Counted from the stretch's first letter, positions 44,523 to 53,891 are shown. The stretch is DNA of 64,000 bases from CAYGAG01 sp964347765 (GCA_964347765.1 CAYGAG010000002.1:1-64000), one strand, 5' to 3'. Program-made: numbers and translations. The notes: generated from the letters alone by a model not told the origin.

Positions 44523-45343
44523 TGATCGACGTCAAAAAAATCCATTTTACATATCCCAATGGTGTTGAGGCGCTCAAAGGAACATCTCTGACGATCAAGA
44601 ACGGTGAGTTTGTAGCGATAATGGGAGAAAATGGAGCAGGGAAAACCACCTTGGTCAAACACTTCAACGGACTGCTCAAGCCCACCATTGGAAGCGTCTA
44701 CATTGATGGAGTTGTGACCACAGAATCCACTGTAGCAGCCTTATCTAGGAAAGTGGGATTTGTCTTCCAAAACCCGGACAACCAGCTCTTCAGTGAGACG
44801 GTAGAAGAGGAAATAGGCTTTGGTTTGAAGAACTTCGGATTTCCAGAAGAAACTGTGAAAAAACGGGTCGGATGGGCAGTAAACCTCTTGTCCTTGGAAC
44901 AATACAGAAAAACCTCACCCTTCATGCTCAGTGGAGGAGAAAGGAAGAGGGTAGCTCTAGCCTCAGTTCTAGCGTGGGACCCGAAGATTCTCATACTTGA
45001 TGAACCAACCATTGGCCAAGACTATCAACAAAAGGAGAAACTTCTTCAATTCATCCTTCAAATGAAAGCTCAAGGAAAAACTGTGATCATAGTGACTCAC
45101 GATGTCGAGTTTGTGGCCGAATGCAGTCCCAGAGTCCTTTTGATGCGTCAAGGAAAAATAGTAGCAGACGGCGAAGCCAAAAAGATTCTTACCAACCCCA
45201 AAACGCTGGAACAAGCATCCATAGTGCCACCCCAAATAACCCAGATCTTCCTGCAGTTATCCGAATTCGAACTACCCTATGAAATCATAGATATCTACAA
45301 AGCTCGAGAAGAACTGCTCAAATTACGGGAGAAACACCAATGA
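44522..45343 (+). CDS. ecfA2: ECF transporter ATP-binding protein EcfA'
   Basis: 273 residues, a second ECF ATPase. Walker A GENGAGKTTLVK (about 36-47), Q-loop VFQNPDNQLFS, signature LSGGERKRVALA, Walker B ILILDEPTIGQD and H-loop VTHD are all present. The C-terminal half has IVPPQITQIFLQLSEF and LPYEIIDIYKA, typical of the EcfA' partner. Overlaps ecfA1 by one base and ecfT by four. Confidence 0.95.
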   Translation: MIDVKKIHFTYPNGVEALKGTSLTIKNGEFVAIMGENGAGKTTLVKHFNGLLKPTIGSVYIDGVVTTESTVAALSRKVGFVFQNPDNQLFSETVEEEIGFGLKNFGFPEETVKKRVGWAVNLLSLEQYRKTSPFMLSGGERKRVALASVLAWDPKILILDEPTIGQDYQQKEKLLQFILQMKAQGKTVIIVTHDVEFVAECSPRVLLMRQGKIVADGEAKKILTNPKTLEQASIVPPQITQIFLQLSEFELPYEIIDIYKAREELLKLREKHQ

Positions 45344-46134
45344 GCGTCTTTGATGGACTCAAGTTCAGAAGAGTACATTCTCCAATCCACAACTTGGACC
45401 CGAGAATAAAGTTCATCTACGTCTGTGCAATATTTGCCGTAGCAGTGTTTTTTCTAGAATTGCTTGCTCTAATAATACTATTTTTGATACAGATTCCCTT
45501 CATAATTCTAGCTGGTGTCAAACGAGAATGGCTTCGCTCCATGCGGGGAGCAGCGTTTCTGGCAACAGTCATTTTTCTGACCCACTTAGTTTTCGCATTC
45601 ATCAGGACCGGGTATCAGATAACAGCTCCTGATCTGGAGCGAGCCATAGCAATGACTTTACGATTCATTGTATTGGTGGAGTCTTTCTCTATATTCTTCC
45701 TCACAACCTCTCCAGATCAATTAGGTCTGGCCCTAGAGCAAATCCACATTCCATACGAGTTCGTCTTCGCCTTCACCACTGCTGTAAGGTTTGTCCCCGT
45801 ATTGGCTGAAGAAGCTCAGACGATCATGGACGCTCAAAAGGCTAGAGGTCTGGAGTTGGAACGGGGCAACTTCCTGAAAAGAATCAGAAACTATATCCCC
45901 ATCTTGATACCGTTAATTGTGAGTGCGATCCGTAGGAGTCTGGAGCTTGCTGAAGCTATGGAGTCCCGAGCATGGGGAGCTACGGAAAATCGGACTAACC
46001 TCTATGCCCTTCGGCTGCACAAGAAGGACTTCGTCCTGGTCGCGGTAACCATAGGAATAGCAGGAATCGCAATGTATGTCCGTCTCTTCTGTGAAATCCC
46101 ATCGCTCCACGAGCTTGTCAGAGTAACCTTTTAG
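45340..46134 (+). CDS. ecfT: ECF transporter transmembrane protein EcfT
   Basis: 264 residues with about five hydrophobic helices. The coupling helices have the conserved Ala-Arg-Gly motifs: QKARGLELER (about 165-174) and MESRAWGA (about 206-213). EcfT scaffolds the two ATPases and an exchangeable S component. No S-component gene is next to it, so its substrate is unknown. Overlaps ecfA2 by four bases. Confidence 0.93.
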   Translation: MSVFDGLKFRRVHSPIHNLDPRIKFIYVCAIFAVAVFFLELLALIILFLIQIPFIILAGVKREWLRSMRGAAFLATVIFLTHLVFAFIRTGYQITAPDLERAIAMTLRFIVLVESFSIFFLTTSPDQLGLALEQIHIPYEFVFAFTTAVRFVPVLAEEAQTIMDAQKARGLELERGNFLKRIRNYIPILIPLIVSAIRRSLELAEAMESRAWGATENRTNLYALRLHKKDFVLVAVTIGIAGIAMYVRLFCEIPSLHELVRVTF

Positions 46135-46190
46135 ACCCGAAATTTTTAAAACAGCTATTTGCTTAATGGGTCTTCCGGGACTGAAAGAAG

Positions 46191-46790
46191 TTGAAATGGC
46201 TAGAGGCTGCAGTGGATGAGATTATTACAGGCGTAAAACACTCTATAGAGGAACTTAACAGAAAAGAAGTGGAAAAGCTCATCCGACTCTTGATTAGCGC
46301 AAAAGACAAGAAGATCTTCATAGTTGGTATGGGAAGAAGTGGATTTGTGGGTAGGGCCTTCGCCTTGCGCCTCATGAATCTAGGTTTCAACGTTTATTTC
46401 TTAGGAGAAACCATAACACCTGCCGCAGGAAATGGGGATCTTCTCATCGCAATCTCTGGAACCGGAGCTACGAAGATGGTTTTGACCGCCAGCACGGCTG
46501 CAAAGGAAATCGGGGCCACAGTGGTAGCTGTGACCTCCTTCTCAGAATCTTCATTAGGCCAGATAGCAGATCACGTGGTGACGCTCAAGGGAAGGACGAA
46601 GTTAGGTTGGCCCCGAGAAGAAGACTATCTAGCGAGGCAGCTTACAGGCGAACGCGAACCTTTGACACCTCTTGGAAGCATTTTCGAAAATAACTGCATG
46701 GTTTTCTTAGATGGCTTGGTTGTAGAGCTTATGCATAGACTTGGAACAACGGAAGAAGACCTAAAACGTAGACACGCGACAATAGAATAA
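46191..46790 (+). CDS. hxlB: 6-phospho-3-hexuloisomerase
   Basis: 199-residue SIS-fold enzyme. It has FIVGMGRSGFVGRAFALRLMNLG (about 44-66) and LLIAISGTGATKMVLTASTAAKEIG, then PLGSIFENNCMVFLDGLVVELM at the end, all matching HxlB/PHI. It interconverts 3-hexulose 6-phosphate and fructose 6-phosphate. In archaea it runs with HPS (not in this window) to make ribulose 5-phosphate. The start is TTG; a TATA-like TTTTTAAAACA lies about 45 bp upstream. Confidence 0.93.
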   Translation: MKWLEAAVDEIITGVKHSIEELNRKEVEKLIRLLISAKDKKIFIVGMGRSGFVGRAFALRLMNLGFNVYFLGETITPAAGNGDLLIAISGTGATKMVLTASTAAKEIGATVVAVTSFSESSLGQIADHVVTLKGRTKLGWPREEDYLARQLTGEREPLTPLGSIFENNCMVFLDGLVVELMHRLGTTEEDLKRRHATIE

Positions 46791-46907
46791 AGAAGTGAGC
46801 TCTAACATGTTAAAACACTCACAGTAGCCTCCGACCTGAAAGATTCTTTGTGATATAGCAAATCCGAGGAAAAATTCCGACACCCCCAATACCGGCGATC
46901 TCAAAAC

Positions 46908-46969
46908 GATGGTTTTTTGGAAGATAGGAAGTATAGATACTTCCTTCATGACAAACTCGAAAAACCATC
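46908..46969. repeat. Nested inverted repeats downstream of hxlB
   Basis: An outer pair, GATGGTTTTT (46908-46917) with AAAAACCATC (46960-46969), encloses an inner palindrome GGAAGTAT-AG-ATACTTCC (46927-46944). Both pairs are perfect. As RNA this would make a two-storey hairpin of 62 nt beginning with a U6 run. It lies in the 434-bp gap (46791-47224) between hxlB and the pilus operon; the rest of the gap contains a weak CATGC/GCATG pair near 47108-47125 and the pilus promoter, but no coding frame. Confidence 0.55.
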
Positions 46970-47224
46970 TATTTAGCTGCCTTTCAGATGTACATCCTTA
47001 GGGAAGAGTGTAGGAATGTGAAATCATCATTTCTTGATATCCTTTCGCTCAAATCTCGCCTTTCCAAAAGTTTGAGATGCCTCTAACGGTGAGTCGCAAT
47101 TGCCTTAAGCATGCTAAGTATTGCATGTTCGTATGACTTATTAAGACTTACTACACATTATATTATTACCTCTACAGTGCACTCTGTATGCCAAAAAGCT
47201 AGGCGTCATTAGCAGGGAAAACGA

Positions 47225-48775
47225 ATGACGAAGACTTCCAGAAGTGTAGAAAAAGAAGAAGCAGTCATACTATTAGAAAGTAAAGTCAAGAAGCCAGCGG
47301 TGTTCAAAGAAGTCTATCCTATCCAAGAGCCTTATGCATATGCAGCTGTAGTCAAAGACGCTAAGACCCAGAAGATAGCGTATGAAACTATAGAACCTAC
47401 GCTGCAAGAAAAAGAAAAAGAACGGCTGAAAGAAATAGAACAGCTTTTGATGGAAGAAGTTGAAGTAAATCTGAAAGAGATAGAAACCAAAGAGAAGGCA
47501 AAAGAATATCTCAAGGCAAAAATCAACGAAACAATCAAGAAGTATCATGTGAAAATCTCGCCCGAAGCTATTGACAAACTCATCTACTATCTAGTACGCG
47601 ACTTCATAGGCTATGGCAAGATCGACCCCCTGATGAAAGACCATCTGATTGAAGACATATCAGCAGATGGGGTAAACATACCGATCTATGTCTGGCATAG
47701 AGTTCACGAGTCCCTTCCTACCAACATAGTCTATGAGGATGAAGCCCAGCTAGACTCCTTCATAATTCGACTTGCATACCTAGCCGGAAAGAACATCTCC
47801 TTGGCATCTCCAATGCTGGACGCGTCACTTCCAGATGGAAGCCGCATACAACTTACATATGGAAGCGAAGTCACAAGGAGAGGTTCCACTTTCACTATCC
47901 GACGTTTCAAAGCAGACCCATTAACGATTTCAGATCTAATAGCCTTTAACACTATCTCCTCAGAAATGGCAGCTTATTTATGGTACATTATTGAGCATAG
48001 AGCCTCAGTCATCGTGGCCGGTGGAGTTGCAGCAGGAAAAACAACAATGTTGAACTGTTTATCCATGTTCATAAAGCCTGAGATGAAAATAGTCAGCGTA
48101 GAAGACACTCCAGAACTGAATCTTCCTCACGAAAACTGGATATCATCGGTCGTAAGGCTGGGCTTTGGGCGTAAAAACAACAAGGGGGGTAGCATAACCC
48201 TTTTTGATTTGCTCAAAGCAGCTGTGAGACAGAGACCAGACTACATAGTAGTCGGTGAGGTTCGAGGAGAAGAAGCCTACACACTTTTTCAAGCCATGGC
48301 AACCGGTCACCTAGGAATGAGTACGATACACGCAGAATCTGTGGAATCAGTCATAAGCCGTCTAGAATCCGAACCTATGAACATTCCAAAGACCTTAATA
48401 GCCATGATAGACGTCATAATGATAATCCAAAGAACAGAGGTCGAAGGAAAACCAGCAAGAAGAGCAACCACAACCAAAGAAATCTTAGAGCTCAGCCAGA
48501 AGACAAACAGCATATCTACTTACGAAATCTTCACATGGGACTCAAGAGAAGACAAATTCGTCGCTTGCAGCCAAAGCAAACTCTTGCAGAAGCACATCAA
48601 CAGAACCAAAGTCACCAATACAAAAGTCAGGCAGGAGTTGAACCGCAGAGAAATCGTTCTAGAATGGATGGCTAAGAAGCGTATTCGACACTATACAGAA
48701 GTCGCAGACGTAATCCGCGAATACTATGCCAACCCAACAAGAGTATACCAAAAGGCTAGGATGGGATTGAAATGA
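47225..48775 (+). CDS. Type IV pilus/secretion system ATPase
   Basis: 516 residues of the archaeal GspE/TadA superfamily. An acidic, Lys/Glu-rich N-terminal region precedes the ATPase, whose P-loop is GGVAAGKTT (about 266-274). The Asp box region is KIVSVEDTPEL, and Walker B with YIVVGEVRGEEAY and ATGHLGMSTIHAES is clear. It powers assembly of archaeal type IV pili at the inner membrane. A TATA-like ACATTATATTA lies about 65 bp upstream. First of five overlapping or closely spaced genes, which fits one operon. Confidence 0.93.
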   Translation: MTKTSRSVEKEEAVILLESKVKKPAVFKEVYPIQEPYAYAAVVKDAKTQKIAYETIEPTLQEKEKERLKEIEQLLMEEVEVNLKEIETKEKAKEYLKAKINETIKKYHVKISPEAIDKLIYYLVRDFIGYGKIDPLMKDHLIEDISADGVNIPIYVWHRVHESLPTNIVYEDEAQLDSFIIRLAYLAGKNISLASPMLDASLPDGSRIQLTYGSEVTRRGSTFTIRRFKADPLTISDLIAFNTISSEMAAYLWYIIEHRASVIVAGGVAAGKTTMLNCLSMFIKPEMKIVSVEDTPELNLPHENWISSVVRLGFGRKNNKGGSITLFDLLKAAVRQRPDYIVVGEVRGEEAYTLFQAMATGHLGMSTIHAESVESVISRLESEPMNIPKTLIAMIDVIMIIQRTEVEGKPARRATTTKEILELSQKTNSISTYEIFTWDSREDKFVACSQSKLLQKHINRTKVTNTKVRQELNRREIVLEWMAKKRIRHYTEVADVIREYYANPTRVYQKARMGLK

Positions 48776-49749
48776 CATACACTAGAACTCTCCAAAGGCT
48801 TCAGAAGCTTCTTAGTTGCCTCAAAAAAGAACTCTCACTGAAGACGCCGCTGAAAACATTCAAGCGGGCGCACAAAGAATTCCAGTCCACGGCTTATCGA
48901 TTCTTGGGAGAAAGAACTTATTGGATTTCGCCGCTTTTTCGAGACCTAGACAAGAATCTACGAAGATCCGGGATCAAAATTAGCTTTAGAGGCTATGTCA
49001 GCCTCACATTTTTTGTCACAATGATTGTCTCATTTGCCACACTGATAGTCATTCCATGTTCGCTCCTGCTCGTTCTCAACATCCCACTCCTTTCGATAAT
49101 TCTCTTCGGTGTCGGAGGAGGACTATTTGCCCTAGCGTTCTCGATAATCGGATTCTACGTCTACCCCATCTATCACTCTGACAAGCTAAAAAGGAGATTG
49201 GAAGATGAGTTGCCGTTCACAGCTGGTTATATGGCAATTCTTGCCGGAGCGGGCGTATCTCCAGAGAGAATCTTCTACTCAATCTCAAATCTTGACGTCC
49301 CTCTGACCGTTTCTACAGAGGCGAAAGACATTGTTAGAGACATCAATCTCTTCGGTCTAGATGTAATCTCTGCTCTAGAGAAAACCTCAAAAAGAACACC
49401 TTCTGACAGGTTCAGAGAGATGACGGAGGGACTCATCTCAACCATCCATTCAGGCGGAGACCTAGCTGCTTATCTAACGGAAAAGTCTAAGCAATACATG
49501 AAACTCAAGAGGATAGGTCTAGACAGATTCTCTGATACGTTATCCGTTCTATCTGAATTCTACGTAGCTCTATTGGTCACGGGACCCTTACTGCTCGTAA
49601 TTATGTTGGCAGTTATGGCAACTCTTGGAGGTGGAAATCTCGGCATGTTAAGCCTTGATTTTCTCCTAGGCGTGCTAACGTATCTCGCAATCCCCTTAGG
49701 CTCCATAGCATTCCTGCTAATACTAGACGCCATTTCACCTACTTGGTAA
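48772..49749 (+). CDS. Type II/IV secretion platform protein (TadB/PilC-like), first copy
   Basis: 325 residues. An N-terminal cytoplasmic part is followed by two adjacent helices (about 84-132), a cytoplasmic T2SSF domain with LKRRLEDELPFTAGYMAILAGAGVSPERIFY and a pair of helices at the C-terminus (about 262-325). It is the membrane platform that pilins enter from and works with the ATPase. Overlaps the ATPase by 4 bp and the second platform gene by 7 bp. Confidence 0.9.
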   Translation: MTYTRTLQRLQKLLSCLKKELSLKTPLKTFKRAHKEFQSTAYRFLGERTYWISPLFRDLDKNLRRSGIKISFRGYVSLTFFVTMIVSFATLIVIPCSLLLVLNIPLLSIILFGVGGGLFALAFSIIGFYVYPIYHSDKLKRRLEDELPFTAGYMAILAGAGVSPERIFYSISNLDVPLTVSTEAKDIVRDINLFGLDVISALEKTSKRTPSDRFREMTEGLISTIHSGGDLAAYLTEKSKQYMKLKRIGLDRFSDTLSVLSEFYVALLVTGPLLLVIMLAVMATLGGGNLGMLSLDFLLGVLTYLAIPLGSIAFLLILDAISPTW

Positions 49750-50588
49750 TCAAGATGCCTAAGATAGAGAAAAATGAGAAAAAGATTGCGTGGGTTGCCT
49801 CGATATTCATAGCTACAGCTCTGATTCTGTTTGGATACATCATGTTTTGGGGAACGATCGTCTTTGACGAGTTGGTCTTCTTTGCTGTTGTGATCGGGGT
49901 TATCCCCCCAACCATTCTGGATTATGTGGACTATCAGTGGAGAAGAGACGTGGATGAGCAAATGCCTAATCTTTTCAGAAGCATAGTTCAAGCCCAAGAG
50001 ACAGGGATGCCTCTTCCTCAAGCCCTAGAAGAAGTTTCGAAGAGAGATTACGGTCCTCTCACGAATGAATTGAAGAAGATGACTGCTCAAATGTCTTGGG
50101 GAAGAACATTCGAGGAAGCTCTTCTGACTCTACAAGAACGGGTCGACACCTTGTTGATGAGAAGAACTGTGCCGATGATCACTGAGGCTGCCCGTTCAGG
50201 GGGCCGCGTGGAAGAAATATTTGATCCTCTTGGAAAGTTCATTCAGACGACTCTGCTACTCAACGAAGAAAGAAGGAACCAGACGAGGCCATACACGGCA
50301 ATAATATATGTGGCATTCTTCGTCTTTTTGTTTACGATCATAATGCTCTTCAGATCATTCTTTTTCTTCTTCTTCGCGAGCATAGAAGAGTTGCCTATAC
50401 TTAGTTCAGCTATAATGAAGCCCGAAGAGATACAACGTATGTTCTTCCACATGACAGCAATTCAGGCTTTTTTTGGAGGACTTGTCGCCGGGAAAATGGG
50501 AAAGGGAATCATCAGTGCAGGCTTGAAACACAGTCTAATACTCATGCTTTGCGGATATATGGGATTAAGGCTTTTCCTGTGGGGCTAG
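49743..50588 (+). CDS. Type II/IV secretion platform protein (TadC-like), second copy
   Basis: 281 residues with helices near 18-60 and 183-215 plus a C-terminal pair. The T2SSF domain contains WRRDVDEQMPNLFRSIVQAQETGMPLPQALEEVS. In euryarchaeal archaella one FlaJ carries both halves; here two separate genes share the work, the Tad-like arrangement. Overlaps the first platform gene by 7 bp and precedes the pilin gene by 3 bp. Confidence 0.9.
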   Translation: MVIKMPKIEKNEKKIAWVASIFIATALILFGYIMFWGTIVFDELVFFAVVIGVIPPTILDYVDYQWRRDVDEQMPNLFRSIVQAQETGMPLPQALEEVSKRDYGPLTNELKKMTAQMSWGRTFEEALLTLQERVDTLLMRRTVPMITEAARSGGRVEEIFDPLGKFIQTTLLLNEERRNQTRPYTAIIYVAFFVFLFTIIMLFRSFFFFFFASIEELPILSSAIMKPEEIQRMFFHMTAIQAFFGGLVAGKMGKGIISAGLKHSLILMLCGYMGLRLFLWG

Positions 50589-50591
50589 GAG

Positions 50592-51005
50592 ATGGTGGGA
50601 GAGAGATTTTTACAGGATAGACGTGCTCTGACCCCTGTCCTAAGTAATCTTCTGCTCACTGTGGTAGCTGTGGCTGCCATGTCTATTGCAACAACCACGA
50701 CGTATGTCATATCGATCAATCTGCGAGAGACGATGAGTGAAAGAGTCGTTGTTGAGGATTTATGGTTCAATCCTCTAACCAGCAATATAAATGTCTATCT
50801 TCGGAATGTTGGAAAGGTAACTATTCATGTGGCAGCAGTGTACCTCAATCACACTTCACAATCATTCACCACGTCTTCTAGCTTAGGAGTCGGTCAACAC
50901 AATTGGCTCAACATTTCTTATGCTTGGTCTTCAGGAAATCTCTACTATATAGATATCGTCACAACCAGGGGGAGTCATATTGAAGGCTATTATGAAGCGC
51001 CTTAG
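50592..51005 (+). CDS. Archaeal type IV pilin-like protein
   Basis: 137 residues. The class III signal is FLQDRRALTPVLSNLLLTVVAVAA: a basic site before a hydrophobic stretch, consistent with PibD-type cleavage near RRA before LTPV. A beta-rich exterior follows with sequon NHTS and NISYAW. It is expected to be a minor or structural pilin. The cleaving peptidase is not in the window. The stop lies within the start of the next gene, a 26-bp overlap. Confidence 0.82.
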   Translation: MVGERFLQDRRALTPVLSNLLLTVVAVAAMSIATTTTYVISINLRETMSERVVVEDLWFNPLTSNINVYLRNVGKVTIHVAAVYLNHTSQSFTTSSSLGVGQHNWLNISYAWSSGNLYYIDIVTTRGSHIEGYYEAP

Positions 51006-52707
51006 ACAGAACAGACAAGGTGTCAGCAACGTGATTGTCGTCATGCTCAGCCTAGTACTAGTTGTGATAATAGTCGCGAATGTCGTTCTCTGGAGCTATG
51101 AAATGAACGAGGTCGATTGGGAAAAAATGCGGGAAAACATATGCATTACTGATGTGAAGCACTCGGCGGGGATTCAATCATACAACCCTTCCCATCATAT
51201 CATCGAAGGATCAACGGATTGGTCGTCAGGTAGTATCTCAGACTTAGCAACAAATGACAATGTTTACATGACCTTCAGAAGCTACTACTCAGGCATGGAC
51301 AAGATATACTTCGCATCAAACGTTTCGTCTGACGTAGACTCTTCTGAAGACATAGGAACTAATAGCAATTTCTCTGCACAGCAGGCTGGCCCAGACAGCA
51401 TAATGGATACGCTCTCAGAGAGCAGTAGCACGAAGGAGGAACGATGGATATCACCATCTACCCACGAAGACCCTGGAGATGAGTGGAATAATGAGACAAA
51501 CGCCTATGACGAAGATGGCGAAACATACGCAATGAATAGCATACCGGGAGGAGATTCTTGGTGCCAGTACCTAGTGCTCACACATAGCCCCGTGAACTGC
51601 AGCAAGATCAGATACTACATTGGCAGAGAAAGCTCTGCCATCAATCAAGTCGAGATCGAACTCTATAATGGAACATGGACAAACGTATATAGTGGAGAGG
51701 GAATATGGAGTACTTGGACCAATGTAAGCTTCCCGAAAACTCCAGTTTCGAAAATGAGGTTCCGATTCCTAAACACAATGCCGGCGCAAGAAAGAAGAGT
51801 ATATGTATACGAAACAGACTTCCTGCAAGAGAAAGAACCACCGAACTATAGACTAGATTTAGAGGTTCAATGGATTGGGATTAGCCATAACGAACCACAT
51901 GAATGGTTGACCATCTTTGGAGGAACAATGGGGTCGGAAGACATCGGCGTAGATGTATGGAATGGTTCAGCATGGGAAAACGTGTTTCCGGATCTTTCAA
52001 GTGGATGGAACAACATCTCGGTCTCAGCTTATCTAGTCTCGTCGAATTTCACTATCAGATTTAAGGATGGGACAGAAACAGACGATACCATTCAGGACAG
52101 TTGGGATCTTGATGTTACATTGCTGCATGTCTGGTCGGAAGAGTTCAAGGCGGAAGTTGAGTTCACAGGCTATAGCAGCACAGACGAGTGGAGCCAGCTG
52201 AACTGGACGGTCAACTATGCATGGACAACAGACCTAGTGAATGTAACACTCCAACTTTTCAACTACACACTTGGTGGGTATCCAACAAGTGGATTTGGCT
52301 ATTTGAGTTACATCTCCAGTGAGATACTTGGCATTGATGAGAGCGAAAGTCAGACAGTGAGCATTAACCCCACCCATTTCAGAAACACTACGGGTCACTG
52401 GAAGATGAGAATAAGAGGAATCAAAACCACAGACACAGAATTTGATCTAAAGGCCGATTGGATCGAATACAGGACTGTGAAGGCTGGAACAACTTTTGTG
52501 TTTGAAAATAAAGGCTCCTTAACCTGTCATATAGTCTCTTTATGGGTGAACAACGCTACAAAGCATCAGCGATACGATTTGGACATATTCATCAACTCCG
52601 GTCAAACCAAATCACATGTTTGTGATTACATTAGGTTACCCGCAAACCACTACAGGGCTAAAGTCATAACCGACAAGGGGAACATAGCGATATATTCCGG
52701 ACATTGA
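50980..52707 (+). CDS. Large pilin-like adhesin with class III signal
   Basis: 575 residues. The N-terminal RQNRQGVSNVIVVMLSLVLV segment is a class III prepilin leader followed by a helix (about 13-35). The exterior is beta-rich and Trp/Tyr-rich, with repeated blocks such as WTNVYSGEGIWSTWTNVSF and WENVFPDLSSGWNN and many Asn-x-Ser/Thr sequons. Two carbohydrate-binding-like sandwiches are possible, with weak internal repeats (W-NV then WNNISV/TWTNVSF). It is probably a tip adhesin or a second pilin of the operon. The family was not recognised. Confidence 0.8.
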   Translation: MKAIMKRLRQNRQGVSNVIVVMLSLVLVVIIVANVVLWSYEMNEVDWEKMRENICITDVKHSAGIQSYNPSHHIIEGSTDWSSGSISDLATNDNVYMTFRSYYSGMDKIYFASNVSSDVDSSEDIGTNSNFSAQQAGPDSIMDTLSESSSTKEERWISPSTHEDPGDEWNNETNAYDEDGETYAMNSIPGGDSWCQYLVLTHSPVNCSKIRYYIGRESSAINQVEIELYNGTWTNVYSGEGIWSTWTNVSFPKTPVSKMRFRFLNTMPAQERRVYVYETDFLQEKEPPNYRLDLEVQWIGISHNEPHEWLTIFGGTMGSEDIGVDVWNGSAWENVFPDLSSGWNNISVSAYLVSSNFTIRFKDGTETDDTIQDSWDLDVTLLHVWSEEFKAEVEFTGYSSTDEWSQLNWTVNYAWTTDLVNVTLQLFNYTLGGYPTSGFGYLSYISSEILGIDESESQTVSINPTHFRNTTGHWKMRIRGIKTTDTEFDLKADWIEYRTVKAGTTFVFENKGSLTCHIVSLWVNNATKHQRYDLDIFINSGQTKSHVCDYIRLPANHYRAKVITDKGNIAIYSGH

Positions 52708-52736
52708 AATGGAAAGCCATTTTCACTCCTTTTTCG

Positions 52737-53729
52737 CTATTCATTCTCCATCAGTTTCTCTTTCAACTGTCGCAGTGTTTCTTCCTGGTCCTTGGATTCC
52801 ACAATTTGGATGTCATAGAGTTCAGCCATCCTCTTTCCATTCTCACTCATCTTTGGAATTGCAATTAAGTACGCCGCGTCTGGGGAGACGTCAAAGATCT
52901 TTGCAAACAATGCGATCACTGGTTGCTCAGGCACCACATTTTCCGCAGAAGACGCAAAATCTATCACCGTCACCTTTCTTATTCTTTCTCCTTTATACGC
53001 AGCTATGTCAAACATGTGATTCGCGCCGGACTTGCCTTTCAAGAATGCAGGGCTTTCAACATCAAACCCGTTTTCTTGGAAGAACTCTCTGATGGGCCCA
53101 ATGATGACCCAGCCTACAGATGCTTCTTGTTTGATCTCTTCTCTCAGATTGTAGACATAGACTTCTTTGATCACGGCATCTTCGAAAGTCGAAGCAGATT
53201 TACACACTCTGCAGAAATGCTCCGTTTCTGGGATGTCGAAGCTTTTTCTGCATTCTTTGCATTTGCACCATATTCCTGCTTGTCTATAATCAACATCTGA
53301 CTTCTTCAATTCTTCATTACATTTTGGGCAGACAAACCTCTCTTCCTTGCGAAAGTTCTCCTCCACATCCATATATCCACACTTAACATGCTCTATCAAG
53401 GAGCTTTTCAGAATGTTAAACGATTTGCAGTATGGGCAGCAATAGTGGACAGATACATTTGCAGAACCGCATTTGGGACAGTAGATTATCTTGTCGTATA
53501 GCCGCCTTTCCAGTATCCCGGCGTCGTATAGCCGTTTTATGAAAACACTTGCTTCAGCGTCATCACTAACGATTTCATCCACGACGGGATACCAATAACC
53601 TCGCTTCGGATCATAGACAGGCTCGAGTTCACTCATCTCCCCACTAAGGAATTTGTTCAGAAGAATTTGTGTGTTCCGATCTTTGTAGAGTTCTATACGC
53701 TCTGCATTACTTGCTTTGATCATAATCAT
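52737..53729 (-). CDS. TackOD1-like zinc-ribbon protein with nuclease-fold C-terminus
   Basis: 330 residues. From about 80 a series of zinc ribbons (CPKCGSANVSVHYCCPYC, IEHVKCGYMDVEENF, FVCPKCNEELKKSDVDYRQ, WCKCKECRKSF, FCRVCK) matches the order of the thaumarchaeal output domain TackOD1. The C-terminal region (FFQENGFDVESPAFLKGKSG then MFDIAAY and VTVIDF) looks like the archaeal restriction-endonuclease-like fold. Sensory output with a degraded nuclease fold is a possibility. It is convergent with the pilus operon (29 bp), hence possibly a regulator of it, which is inference only. Confidence 0.68.
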   Translation of the reverse strand: MIMIKASNAERIELYKDRNTQILLNKFLSGEMSELEPVYDPKRGYWYPVVDEIVSDDAEASVFIKRLYDAGILERRLYDKIIYCPKCGSANVSVHYCCPYCKSFNILKSSLIEHVKCGYMDVEENFRKEERFVCPKCNEELKKSDVDYRQAGIWCKCKECRKSFDIPETEHFCRVCKSASTFEDAVIKEVYVYNLREEIKQEASVGWVIIGPIREFFQENGFDVESPAFLKGKSGANHMFDIAAYKGERIRKVTVIDFASSAENVVPEQPVIALFAKIFDVSPDAAYLIAIPKMSENGKRMAELYDIQIVESKDQEETLRQLKEKLMENE

Positions 53730-53891
53730 CCCAGACCATTCTCAGATAGATCAACCCTACATTTAACTAGTCCTATTAACGCTTTTTCTAGCTTCTACAT
53801 ATATAATAGTTTCACCATATAGCTTTCGCGATGCCAAAGAAAAAAGCTTTTAGAGTTCCACCGGTTCTATGTTGACAGGAAGCTGGCTTCA

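Noticed and set aside
49560..50021. 153-codon minus-strand frame across the two platform genes
   Set aside because: Antisense to the tightly overlapping pilus operon; no start signal or motif.
52709..53092. 127-codon plus-strand frame after the large pilin-like gene
   Set aside because: Antisense to the TackOD1-like gene, whose zinc motifs are clear.
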